DNA from: Trachythela sp. YZ-2020
Lineage: Eukaryota > Cnidaria > Anthozoa > Malacalcyonacea > Clavulariidae
DNA length: 64,000 nucleotides
Direction: 5' to 3'
Assembly: GCA_016169945.1 (NCBI GenBank)
Contig: JADLSH010000395.1
Location: forward strand, 2,520,501-2,584,500
In this document: positions 1 to 10,205 of the stretch, piece after piece
Numbering within the stretch: the first letter of the stretch is position 1
How the letters are laid out: each line of letters starts with the position of its first letter
The notes under the pieces: generated by a model
What the model was told of the DNA's origin: nothing
The model's input: the letters and a program-made list of their open reading frames with translations, nothing else
Database searches by the model: none
Translations under genes and position numbers: made by a program

Positions 1-18
1 CATGAACTATATTTTCAG

Positions 19-667
19 GTGAAGAAAGAAGAACAACCCGAGAAACAAAGACCACGTCATCTTCAAGTGGAAGATGTTGAAACCGTGCATCGACCATATG
101 ACACACGCCGAGAAGACGAAACTCCCCGCAAGTACATATCTAGTGATAAAATAACCATCACTAAGTATGATGTTACCAAGCAAGAGGAAACAGAAAGACG
201 GAAACATCCTAAAGATGTTGACATTGGTCGTATTGTGATTGAAGAAGTACCAGGAGAAAAGGAACTGGAGCCAACAAAAGAACAACCAAGAGACACACAA
301 GTAACGATTACACGGAAAGAAGTTAAGGATATTCCCAAGCCACGAGATGAAACAATCAAGGTTGGTAAACTCGACTTACGTGATGTTGAAAAGGAGGTCT
401 TGGAATCTAGAAAAACAAAGGGAACATTGATAACGCATACCGAGCGAGTGGATCAGAGTCACAAGTTTGTGACAGACCAGCACATTGTCGGGGAAACTAA
501 GATTGATGTCATTGATGAAAGAGTGCGGATGGGAACTCGACCAAGAGATAAAATTTACATGGGTGTTCAAAAGGCAGCAGAACCTCGTGTGATAACAGAC
601 AAGATTGACGGAGGACAGAAAGTTGACGACAAAACTGGAGAAAAGAAAATATTTGAGTCCACATTAG
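19..667 (+). CDS. Paralogue A, internal exon (5' part of the gene is outside the window)
   Basis: The exon is open throughout. It starts after a TTTTCAG acceptor (AG at 17-18) and ends at a GTAAGG donor (GT at 668-669), leaving phase 1. The encoded residues are highly charged, rich in Lys, Glu, Asp and Arg, with recurring PRD+hydrophobic motifs (PRDETIKVG, PRDKIYMGV) and no recognisable folded domain, signal peptide or membrane segment. The splice phase joins exactly to the next exon at 1048. The first codon is GTG and is an in-frame internal valine, not a start. I do not recognise the family. The downstream exons show that it is a paralogue of the giant gene at 22820-58540. The middle exon of that gene (42926-43285) has a similar PRDDIII motif, but that match is weak. 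Confidence 0.82.
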
Positions 668-1047
668 GTAAGGTTACAATTTGAAATTATATACAAGGCA
701 AAATATCCAACAGTAAAATACTCGTAACTTGAAGTAATCAGGATAGCACTATTATACTGCCTTTGTTTCTAACGATATCGGGAATACAAACCCCCTGATG
801 AACACACCAGACTGCAGTGCCAAACGTTGGAGATTGTTCGGAGATAAATTTACCTAAACTGGAGTGAAACGACGTTTCACATTAAATGGATTTTTGTCCT
901 CGGTCGGTTTGTAAAAGAGTAAGTTGGGTTTGGTTCTGTTACTTACTTGATTGCTGAAACCAGCTTGAAAATACAGACTATCCAGATACCCATATTTCAA
1001 TATATAAAACCATATTTAGATCAAATAAATCATATACCTTAATATAG
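668..1047 (+). other. Intron of paralogue A
   Basis: A 380 bp phase-1 intron with a GTAAGG donor and an ATATAG acceptor. The codon is split g|gg and reads glycine. I see no other feature in it. Confidence 0.75.
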
Positions 1048-1687
1048 GGTTGGATGCTCTTCGTGGACACGAGGTTGTCATGGATTCCGTTTGGGAAGAA
1101 AGCATTAAACCTTTGGAGGAACATCCCAAGGAACCAGAAGAACCAGAACAACATGCACAGCCAGACGCTATCACTATTACCAAAGATGACCGCTCCAATG
1201 TCCAAGAAGATGTCCGTGTGTCTGTCCACAAAGTGGAAACACAGGAGAAGAAAGAGGATGTTAAAGTTCGGAGATTTAAAATCGATGAGTCACGTGACAT
1301 TCGCGGTGTAAAGAAACACAAGGAACCTGTGAAAGAAAAACGAATCAAGGAGAAACCCAAGAAAGAAGCAGAACAGAAACAAAGAGAAAAACCAGAAGAG
1401 AAACCAAGGAAGAGACAAGAGGAACCGAAACAAGAAAAGCCAAAACCGTTAAGAGAAAAGCAAACACAAACTAAGGAAAGAATTGACGAGCGTGACAAGA
1501 AGATAGCGTATTATGAGAAGAAGGAAAGAGAACGGTTACAACGAGCACACGAGAAAAGACGATATGAAGAAGAGAGATATCACATGAAAAGAGCTTCATC
1601 AGATCCATGGATACACGTCAGGAGACATGAAAAACAACAACCACGTGAAGTAACTGCAACTCAAGTCATTCATGATGACCCTAGCAG
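1048..1687 (+). CDS. Paralogue A, penultimate exon
   Basis: The exon runs from an AATATAG acceptor to a GTAGTG donor (phase 2; the ORF would hit TAG just after the splice site). It encodes an acidic start, then a strongly basic Lys/Glu/Arg/Gln-rich stretch (about 1320-1600) with the character of a long single helix or coiled coil (KKEAEQKQREKPEEKP and similar). It ends with SSDPWIHVRR at about 1592-1624. That motif has a clear counterpart, SSDPWISVRR, in the giant paralogue B, which ties the two genes together. The function is unknown. The exon is certain as coding sequence because the phases match on both sides. Confidence 0.85.
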
Positions 1688-2289
1688 GTAGTGTGCGAGA
1701 TCTATTAACTACAACCTCTATCTATGAACATTTTAGCATATCTAATCACTGATATCTAAATGAGACGTTTTAGAAGTCGTTTAAAAAACTCATATGGCAT
1801 GTTTTTATTACCTCCAAAACCACTCAAGCATACCGTTCGTGGTTTTAAATCTAATTCAATACTGTTGCAGTACTGCAGTACATAAAGAGTTCAGCTGATT
1901 GCAATCGAACACATATACAGTAGTACGTATTGAAAACTAGCAGCAACATTTTAGTAAATATTTCTGAATCTATCTAAAGTGTCAAGACTTAAGACTCTTT
2001 TCTATTGATCACTAAAAAATACACATCATTTGACTTTAGTTAAATCACGGCTTACGTCTATTTCGGTTAACTAATTCGAATAGATAATTCAAACCTTGGT
2101 AATTAAATGTAAATCATTAAGAAACAGGCGAATCATTAACTACAAGAAATAGACATGACAAAACAACTAGTACAGCATTTTCATTTCCTGTTCATAATCT
2201 AAACTGTCAGGTCCACAGATTAATTGAAATAATGAAAAAATAGTCTATTATTAACCCTGATATTTATGCACATTTATTTATTTTCATAG
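1688..2289 (+). other. Intron of paralogue A
   Basis: A 602 bp phase-2 intron (GTAGTG donor, TTTCATAG acceptor). The split codon ag|a is arginine. The interior is AT-rich and I see nothing else in it. Confidence 0.75.
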
Positions 2290-3340
2290 ATACTTTGATG
2301 AGAGATACGAAACAGAAGTTCACAGAAAGTCGGCCACCCTACCTTGGATTGAAGTTCGTAGACGAACCGAAGCCGGGAGAGACCGAAGTTTGATGAGCAA
2401 AAAAAGTCGGCATGCCTACCACCAGACACAAGAATCCTCAGGACGAGATCGCCTTCTTCTTTTAAACATACCTCAAAAAATATTCCTGTCCATGCAAAAT
2501 GGCGAACAGAGTAAGGTAAAGGAGATCGATATTCCATGGATGGAGATAGAAGCGACCCCAGATTATGGCAGCGAGGCATTACCATGGATCGAACTGGAAG
2601 CTCATGACCCAAAGACAGGACGAGATCGCCTCATCATGTTGAAAATACCCAGAGATATGGTCCTGAAAACATCCAAATTTTCCAAGAGCTCAGAACATGA
2701 AATACAACTACGCTGGGATGACGTCACCAGATATTTTGAAGAAACTGGTCAAATTCCTCTGGGTTCCTCAGCGCGTATACGTCTTAAACACTCACCCACC
2801 ATGAGTATCACATTACCACGAGAGGCAAACACCGGTCGTTACCAGTCCACTTCGCTACGCACAGTCTCCCACGAAGGATTACCCACAATCCGTCTGATGA
2901 TGCCTAAGAAGTTTTATGCAGCAGGATCATGGCAAGATCGACCGCTGATCAACTTCAATCCAGATCGCCGCATCAAGTTGCGAGTCAACCAACAATCTAA
3001 TTCAAAGACCGTTGAAGATGTGCGCACCATTCGTCTGAACGAATACGACAGGAAGACCAATTACATGCCAGTAGCTTTAACACGTGATTCTCCGCGTCGT
3101 GTCCTATTGGCTGATGGCACAACCTGGAAACGACTGGACATTGGTGATCTCCGAGCCTTAGACGAAGAGAAAGGTCAGTGCAATCCTAGTCGGTTCCGAA
3201 ATACTTACGAAATTGGCAAAGAATCAGAAGCACGCAGTTTCCCAGATCTTCGTGAGTTCTCTAAAGAAAATGGTGGAACAACTCGAGAAAATTCAAAAAC
3301 ATTCAGCTTCTTTATTAATGGCAACAAGGACAAAAAGTGA
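2290..3340 (+). CDS. Paralogue A, terminal exon with the conserved PW/ADGT C-terminal module
   Basis: Terminal exon ending in TGA at 3338-3340. In order it carries LPWIEVRRR, a GRDRLLLLNIP block, IPWMEIE, LPWIELE, GRDRLIMLKIPRDMVLK, EIQL-W-DV followed by Y-EETGQI, a basic SARIRL/ITLP segment, LP-IRLMMPKK, RPLINF--DRRIKLRVN, and finally LLADGT-W-RL with F-N-YEI and FSFFI. All of these blocks recur in the same order in the last part of paralogue B, so this is a conserved C-terminal region of about 300 residues and not low-complexity filler. I do not recognise the domain. The three visible exons give 779 codons plus stop. Seen directly: exon, stop and motif order. Inferred: that the region folds. 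The match to B also supports the splice model of B. Confidence 0.88.
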
Positions 3341-3850
3341 CTGATATAATTTGGAGTGTGTGAGATATGAGCATTGTGTGTTGAGCGAAGTGATAAAGCT
3401 ATTTTATTAAGCACATTTTATTTTGTTATAAACATATATTATTCACTAGCTTTTAAAGAAAGAGAACATTATTTTTATATAGGTAACAGAAAGATATTTT
3501 TTTACGAAAGGTATGCATGGCGTATATATGACCGTGTGAGGTAAAAGTTATGAAATCATAAAAATAAAGTAATGTAAGAGTGTTTTAGGAGTGTAACACT
3601 TGCCTAAATCATTTGAGAGCGTATATGACATTCGACATATTATTTATAGCGAGATAACTCGAAAGAAAGAAAACGAATATCTACAATAGATTTACTATAA
3701 ATAAGTTAGTCGTGTGCAGGATTATGAAATTAGGCAAGGAATATATAATAATATATAGACTGTATGTGTGTGTAAGTCGGCAGTATAATAAAGTCAATGG
3801 ATGTAGTAGTATAATAAAGTCAATGGATGTAGTAGTATAAGAACATAAAA
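3341..3850 (+). other. 3' UTR of paralogue A with poly(A) signals
   Basis: AT-rich non-coding sequence after the stop. AATAAA occurs at 3563-3568, and again at 3787-3792 inside a short tandem duplication. The true cleavage site cannot be decided from the sequence. Confidence 0.5.
3782..3833. repeat. 26 bp tandem duplication carrying AATAAA
   Basis: Two perfect copies of a 26 bp unit (3782-3807 and 3808-3833) followed by the start of a third. Each copy carries an AATAAA hexamer, so the duplication doubles a potential poly(A) signal. Confidence 0.8.
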
Positions 3851-4018
3851 GTTTGGTTTACCCGATTAAAGTTTATTTCGTGTCACATTTTGGGTTCATC
3901 CATGTCACATTTTATGGTTCAATCTCGTACTTCTTGTCTCATTACTAAGTATAAAAAATTATCCAGTGTTATCCCACAAATACCAGAATTTCAAATCATT
4001 CTCCATGAGGATGACTAA

Positions 4019-4379
4019 AGGCGGATTTCCAGTCCTCGCACGAAGCTCCTCGCAGCTCGCTGCGAGTACTCGCAGATATTCAAAATTTTGAACTATTTGT
4101 TAAGGCTCTTTTCCACTCATCGCAAAACAAACTCGCAAGCCCGCTGCGAGTGCTTGCATCTAATTAAAATTAACTATCGAGCATTTTGATTGGATAAAAG
4201 TACTCGCAGCGAGCTTGCAAGTTGGTTTTTGCGATGAGTAGAAAAGAGCCTTTACTCGCTGCGAGAGCTCGCAATAATAAACCAATCATAAAACGGCGTG
4301 TGGTGGCAACGGAATGACATTCGTGCGAGTACTCGCAGCGAGCTGCGAGGAGCTTCGTGCGAGGACTGGAAATCCGCCT
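4019..4379. mobile_element. Harbinger-like MITE (outer, 361 bp)
   Basis: Terminal inverted repeats of about 55 bp, starting AGGCGGATTTCCAG at the left and ending in its complement at the right. It is flanked by a 3 bp target duplication TAA (4016-4018 and 4380-4382). There is no coding capacity. AGGC termini with a TAA/TTA duplication fit the PIF/Harbinger type. A second MITE is inserted inside it at 4103-4251. Confidence 0.85.
4103..4251. mobile_element. Harbinger-like MITE (inner, 149 bp, nested)
   Basis: Inverted termini AGGCTCTTTTC...GAAAAGAGCCT, with arms of about 50 bp carrying GCGATGAGT and CTCGCAGCG blocks. TTA target duplications lie at 4100-4102 and 4252-4254. It is inserted in the outer element, so it is the younger of the two. 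The duplication length and AGGC start are the same as in the outer element, which suggests the same transposase family. Confidence 0.83.
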
Positions 4380-4637
4380 TAAAACTATCTTTCTACAAAG
4401 ATTTATCTGTTTTTAATATTCTAATTAGTCGCTGGGGTAACAGCGACTATAGGTTGGGGCAACAGCGGCGTGCACTGAAACCTGCCAAATGTTTGTTATT
4501 CCAAAGAAAAACCGTCCACAACACTTCCATATTGAATACACTCAACGGTAATGTGAAATTAATGCTGTGATTATCCAGCAAATGTTACCATTAAGCTTCG
4601 TTCATCGAGTCACTTGAGGCACCATCATACAAAATGA

Positions 4638-4737
4638 TAGTCTCCTTCGCAGCCTGTTCGCGGGTGCGAGGTGTTCTCCCCACGTACAGGCTGCCTACAG
4701 CAGCAATACATTCCATTCCAGTGATTTAGCCAATCAC
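4638..4737. repeat. Left arm of an inverted repeat (partner at 7692-7796)
   Basis: About 100 bp that matches 7692-7796 in reverse complement with scattered differences (shared blocks GCAGCCTG, CTCGCACCCGCGAACAGGC and AATACATTCCATTCC). The core is itself bounded by GCAGCCTG...CAGGCTGC. With its partner it encloses two minisatellite arrays and a kinase fragment. Confidence 0.8.
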
Positions 4738-5878
4738 AGCCCGAGTACCAGAATCAGGAACTCGTTCGCGCAATGATCTGACAAACTTTTGAGTTCCGAA
4801 GTGAATTCCAAAGAATGCGCGTAAAATCTTGTTGTTGCTCACTGGTATTAAAAACCCCATTGCGCAGCAGAGTCGTTTGGACTCGTTTGTGCCGATATAA
4901 ACTCATATTTATAGCTACAAATCTCTAAACTTCGTAAATCGTATTCTATATATATATATATTGCATTTGATCTTCGGACGATCTGTACACACGCTTTCGT
5001 CCAAACAAGTTTTAAACGTTCGTTCTATATTTCAGTATTTGAGGTTACCCTACGCCTATACTATAGTCTATAGAAGTGTCGTGTTCGAATATATAAAAGA
5101 CAAAGTAAACTTGACATGGCTTGTTCCAAATTTAATTTCCCGTGTGCCAGACCACAGGACAGACGAAGGCAGTAACGAAGCTGTCTATAACATATACTTT
5201 GTATTTATATACAAATTTGAATGTAAAAGTAGTAAAACCTTGTTAAATTGCTCGATATTTTATAGGAGAAGAGTGCATGAATTTAATACTCAAAAGTCTG
5301 ACAACAGTATAGCCTGATGTGCCCGTTACAATATTTCAGGTCTGTCAAACATATTTCATGAATGGATATATTTACAGTAAGAAATCATTCTAAGAACAAA
5401 GTTCTATAGACTATATTTATAGTATATGTAAGATATTTGTACTAAAATTCCAAAATATTTAAAAGCCATATTATAAAGGTTCAGAATATAATATTTATAC
5501 AGAATTACAGGGCACAGGACTCATATCAAATATTATCGCTTTGTCACTGTTGTCTGTCGACATGTATATAAAATTGGCAAGATTATTTAACGTTGTTTTC
5601 TTCAAAATCGATGAATTTTCGACGTTTCAAAATAACAAACTTTAATGCTATACAAACTTGTGACAAATTATAGCGGCTATACTTGTGTGTGACTTGTCCG
5701 ACTTGTGTATACATTAACAATATTAAACATTTCATCACAACAATGATGTAGCGGTTGAAATAAAACAATACAACGAGGAGTTAAGCTTTCTCTTTCGTTA
5801 AATTCTTCAGAACTTTTAATATGAAAACATTTCATACGAGTATAATTAGATCAGAATGAGAACCCTAAACGGGTTGGA
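4738..5878. other. Non-coding stretch inside the inverted repeat
   Basis: About 1.1 kb of AT-rich DNA. The open frames here are short, and none shows a recognisable motif or codon structure. I see no gene in it. Confidence 0.5.
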
Positions 5879-6200
5879 ATAAAACACGGATACGGATGGC
5901 ACGGATACGGATGGCACGGATACGGATGGCACGGATACGGATGGCACGGATACGGATGGCACGGATACGGATGGCACGGATACGGATACGGGGATAAAAC
6001 ACGAAATATGGGGATAAAACACGGATGAAGGGATAAAACACGGATGGGGGGATAAAACACGGATGGGAGGATAAAACACGGATGAGGGGATAAAACACGG
6101 ATGGGGGGATAAAACACGGATGAGGGGATAAAACACGGATGGGTGGATAAAACACAGATGGGGGGATAAAACACGGATGGGGGGCTAAAACACGGATGAG
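5879..6200. repeat. Minisatellite array, left copy
   Basis: Seven or so 15 bp units (CGGATACGGATGGCA) at 5886-5993, then about a dozen 17-19 bp units of the type GGATAAAACACGGATGGGG up to 6200. The array at 7259-7580 has the same units in the opposite orientation, with the 15 bp units again on the outer side. All three minus-strand frames are open because the unit lacks stops; these frames are not genes. Confidence 0.92.
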
Positions 6201-7006
6201 GTACTGAATAGGGAGTTCCCTATTCTGTGGATGAGATAATAATTGCCCAACATTTTTTAGTATTTAAATGTACTGACAAATAAAACGTTGATTAGCATAG
6301 AACTTAGCGCAAAGCGCAATGTTTCTAAAGGCTGATATACGTAGACTGCGCATTCAATAAGTGCGAACTTCTGCGGGCATTTGTTGGAAGAAGATAAGGT
6401 AATACCTTTTATTTAATATACTTTTGAGAACACCGGATATACCGATGGAGATTTGTTGCTTGTCAGAGGAGTTTCCGTTTATGCGGATCTGATTATAATT
6501 AACTCGCAGTGCTTTGTTTCCACTGTTTATGCGGTAGATTATTTTTATAATGCAACATGATCGAATTTTGCTTGTATAAGGATAACACTTTTTAGTAACC
6601 TTAAAATTAAACTTGCCACACTCTCATGAGGTTGTATTCCCACGCTTATATATACAACATAATAATCTACGCCATAACACGCCGGCAGATTTCAAGGCGA
6701 ATTTATAGTTTGATAACCACAAAAAGTACGCGTTGTCATTTATGTTAAGTTGAATGTTTTTTTTGCATACAGTTTAATATCTATGACAAGATATTTTATA
6801 TATGATACAAATCTTAGCTAGAATAATGTGATTTTGAATAAATGCCAAGACATGAGAAGTGTTGCAAAGGCTTCTCATGACAAGTGTTGCAAAGGCTTCT
6901 CATGTTCTACCTGACAGTTGTTTCGTTGCACTTGGTTTAAACTGACGCGGTCGGCATTTATCGTCTGCTTACCAAAAATGTAATATCGCAGCTTATTCTT
7001 ACCAAA
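6201..7006. other. Non-coding spacer between the two minisatellite arrays
   Basis: Contains a 20 bp palindrome (GAATAGGGA-GT-TCCCTATTC) next to the left array at about 6208-6228, and two copies of a 23 bp sequence (6857-6879, 6882-6904; AAGTGTTGCAAAGGCTTCTC...). No coding region is apparent before the kinase fragment. Confidence 0.5.
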
Positions 7007-7258
7007 ATGTCAATGTTTGGTGGCTTGAAAATCATTGAAAAGGGCAAAACAACTATATCATCTGAGTTAGCTGGTGTGGCAGTTTTTAAATTTGGCGAGC
7101 TAAGGAATATACACGAGATTGGTCGAGGGGGCTATTCGACCGTCTTCACGGCAGAATTACCGAACGGTGAAACGATTGTCGTGAAAAAGTTTTTTGACGA
7201 TGAAATCGACACGGAGCGCAAACTCATCAAAGAAGCGAGATTTCTGAATACTATTCCC
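7007..7258 (+). pseudogene. Protein kinase N-lobe fragment interrupted by a minisatellite
   Basis: From ATG 7007 the frame encodes about 84 residues with a kinase glycine-rich loop (IGRGGYSTVF), a beta-3 strand with the expected lysine (IVVKKF) and an alpha-C-like helix (ERKLIKEARFLNTI). At 7259 the sequence turns directly into the minisatellite, so the catalytic loop (HRD) and DFG are absent. The longer frame to 7708 is only minisatellite translation. Upstream there is no obvious promoter or splice acceptor. Read literally it is a truncated kinase; it could also be a captured first exon carried by the repeat element around it. It cannot be an active kinase as it stands. Confidence 0.7.
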
Positions 7259-7580
7259 CATCCGTGTTTTATCCCCCCATCCGTGTTTTATCCCCCCATC
7301 CGTGTTTTATCCCCTCATCCGTCTTTTATCCCCATATCCGTGTTTTATCCCCTCATCCGTGTTTTATCCCCATCCGTGTTTTATCCCCCCATCCGTGTTT
7401 TATCCCCCCATCCGTGTTTTATCCCCTCATCCGTCTTTTATCCCCATATCCGTGTTTTATCCCCCCATCCGTGTTTTATCCCCCTATCCGTGTTTTATCC
7501 CCTCATCCGTGTTTTATCCCCATATCTGTGTTTTATCCCCTCATCCGTATCCGTGCCATCCGTATCCGTGTTTTATCCCA
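7259..7580. repeat. Minisatellite array, right copy (inverted relative to 5879-6200)
   Basis: About 17 units of ATCCGTGTTTTATCCCC with small length changes, ending in 15 bp-type units (CCGTATCCGTGCCAT) at 7543-7580. This is the reverse complement of the left array, and its outer flank (TTTTATCCCAACCCCAAT) mirrors the outer flank of the left array. Confidence 0.92.
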
Positions 7581-7691
7581 ACCCCAATAAAACTGTCTCT
7601 TCCTTGTATAAAATTGTGAACTGTCATATTGCGATTATTGGCACTCCCTTGACCTTGACTGCATCTTCGCGCGTAATTTTAAATACGCGTT

Positions 7692-7796
7692 GTGATTGGT
7701 CGAGCTGAAACAATCGGAATGGAATGTATTGTTGCTGTAAGCAGCCTGTATGTGGGGAGACACCTCGCACCCGCGAACAGGCTGCGTAGGAGACTA
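7692..7796. repeat. Right arm of an inverted repeat (partner at 4638-4737)
   Basis: Reverse-complement match to 4638-4737; see that entry. Together with the minisatellites it makes a nested foldback of about 3.2 kb. Confidence 0.8.
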
Positions 7797-9379
7797 ACAA
7801 AATGGCTGCTCAACCGGGCAAATTTTGTTTGAATTTTAGCGCGTTTGTCAAATAGTGATGTCATACGAGTCAGCAATCTAATCCTATATCTATACCACAA
7901 GAGGGATGAAACCATGTGGCTTAAAGAGTCCATAAATACTATAAAATATAATATTTTGTGGACATTTTGTCTTTTTGAAGTATTTCGGTGCATAGAGATA
8001 ATTATCGGACCTCTTGTTTCAAGTCTAAAACAAACTCTCAACTAAATAACAATACAAGGTATGCTAAATATGCTTGTGAATATTCAAGAAGACTGCAGTG
8101 GGTAGGAAATTAGACCATCGCCTGCAGAGAGCTCGCCAAATAGCAAAAATCTTAAAAATATAGAACTTTCTTTAATTTCAAGTTTAAAACAAGAAACTAT
8201 GAAACACCAGCGCTGTTCAACAAAAGTCAGTGAGTCCATGGCCTATATTTCGCTATTACAGCTCGGCAATTTACTTTGAGTTGGCGTTTCTGTTGCGTTC
8301 TTTTCAAATCATGCTTTGTTGTAGAATGGTAATTCGTTTCGCATGAGTGTCATTGATATGCAGCACAATTATAACACAGCACATTCCAGATTCTGCCAGT
8401 CTAAACATGTTGAACATGTAATGCTATGTAAACCACAACTATTTCTGATGAAAACACTTACACTATCTATCATGTAACGTTTGAAAAAAGCTATGAATAT
8501 AGGATATTGGAAGATGCTTTAAATCAAGGGTATTTCAAGGTGTTAAACGATTGACAAGTGGCGTTCTATTGGCCAATTCTCAATACACGGATTATTTGTA
8601 AAGACATGTAAGTAAAGTTGAAGTCACCATATTTTTCATTGTCATTGATACTTTAAAATAATATGATGATATGATATGTATGCATGGTTATGTCAACTTG
8701 GCTATAATGTTCAAATTGCATTCAATGATTGTACGAAAATGATACAACACAAATGTTATATGGAAATATAGTTTGACGTGCTAATGAATTAATTTAAAGT
8801 CCAACAAGGAATGTATGTCGGAACCTACTAGTACGTATATACCTATATTCTATAATATATTAGTGAATGAGGTACCTTTTCGAATTATATTAAATTTTTT
8901 ATTAATTTATTTTAAGTTGTTAGACAGAATCTAAAGTCTAAACATAAAGTAAATCTTATTGCAAGGGGAAACCTTTAATCAATCCTTAATAAGTCGACTC
9001 AATAGTGCAACAGAAAAACGCTAAATTCATGGTAGCATCACTGTGGTCACATGTGTATATAGTATATATATGGTATGCTGCAAAACCGACTTTCGTATGA
9101 AGAAATAATGTATACCCACAAAGTGTCCAAGGGACGTAATTAATCATATATATTCATGAAAATATATTTTGAACAACTAAACAGCAACATCAAAATAGAT
9201 CCTGCAGCACAAACATTTTTATAAACATATATTTAGATAACTTGCGTTTGCCCTAAGAGCTACAAATCAGTCTGCTCATCATGAGGGCTTATACGCATCA
9301 TTTAAAAATATATGAATAAACAATTAATGAAAATATTAAAGAATATACGACGGGAGACACCTGGAACTTAAAACAGTCA
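7797..9379. other. Intergenic DNA, nothing recognised
   Basis: About 1.6 kb of AT-rich sequence without a convincing reading frame, RNA gene or inverted repeat. Confidence 0.45.
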
Positions 9380-10205
9380 TGCTAATTACAAATAAAACGT
9401 TGGGACTCTTGTATATAACGCTGAACAAAATATCACTTCGTTTTGCGGCAATGACAAAACATGGGAACCCCGTAATAAATCTCCCATAATTTGTGCAACA
9501 CCCGAGAGTAAGGTAGAACGTAGAGCAGCATATCGAGAACAATGTAAGAAGTATTGAGTGGTCACAGGTGCTCGGAGCGCTAAATGTTTTTGAGTCAACA
9601 AAATACCCAGGAGAATTGGTTATTATCAGGTCTAATAAAGCAGACACATATTCAGTAACACGCGTCGGCTCCCTAACCACTTGATACAAAATCATCAAAA
9701 TCATAATGTGCATTAAAATCTCCAAGGGAAAGGAGTAAGATAAATAGTCTTTTTGTTAATAACTGCATACATTTTGTCCAAACAATATTGCAAGTATTGA
9801 AGTAGCTAAATCACCATTATCTAACGAACTAAAGTTTGGTGGTCGATAACAAACACCACAATTAAATAACGGTGAAAGAACCGACGCGCGTTTCTGCCCA
9901 AAGTACTTCAAAATCATTACATTTCTAAGTCAAGTCTTCTTTTCGACATAAACAATGACTTGGTATATAATGCTACTCCCCCGGCTCTCCTGCCATCTTG
10001 TCTATCCCTATACGCATTTATTTATTTCATTAAAACCTGGTATATGTACAGTAAATCATTACGAACCCGCTGGTTTAACAAAGTCTCAGATAGAGCAAAT
10101 ATGTCAATATTATGCTCACGAACAAGCGACGATTTTCATCAAATATTTCATCATTATTCAGACTTCTAGCATTCCAATATTTAAAGTTACACTTTGCCGT
10201 TGTGT
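9380..10205 (-). mobile_element. LINE remnant: decayed apurinic-type endonuclease domain
   Basis: On the minus strand, reading from 10205 down, broken frames give WNARSLNN, GVCYRPPNFSS and then EPTRVTEYVSALLDLIITNS followed by CDHSILL. This is the usual order of an exonuclease-endonuclease-phosphatase domain of a non-LTR retrotransposon. Several stops and frameshifts separate the blocks, and no reverse transcriptase follows. It is a dead 5' fragment. Confidence 0.75.

Noticed and set aside
4425..4452. Possible miniature element or regulatory site with GTCGCTGGGG...CAGCGAC, also at 30268-30302
   Set aside because: Short imperfect palindromes with no target duplication and no shared flanking sequence; two occurrences are too little to call.
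5846..6174. Three overlapping minus-strand frames of about 100 residues (FYPPIRVLSPHPCFIP type)
   Set aside because: They are translations of the minisatellite in all three frames; the unit has no stop codon. No start context, splice sites or conserved non-repetitive residues.
5879..6200. CRISPR-like array
   Set aside because: The units are directly adjacent with no unique spacers, and the genome is eukaryotic; it is a minisatellite.
7264..7619. Plus-strand frames through the right minisatellite array
   Set aside because: Same reason: frames exist in every phase because the repeat unit lacks stops.
7679..8041. 120-residue minus-strand frame
   Set aside because: It overlaps the inverted-repeat arm 7692-7796, shows no motif, and has no counterpart at the other arm.
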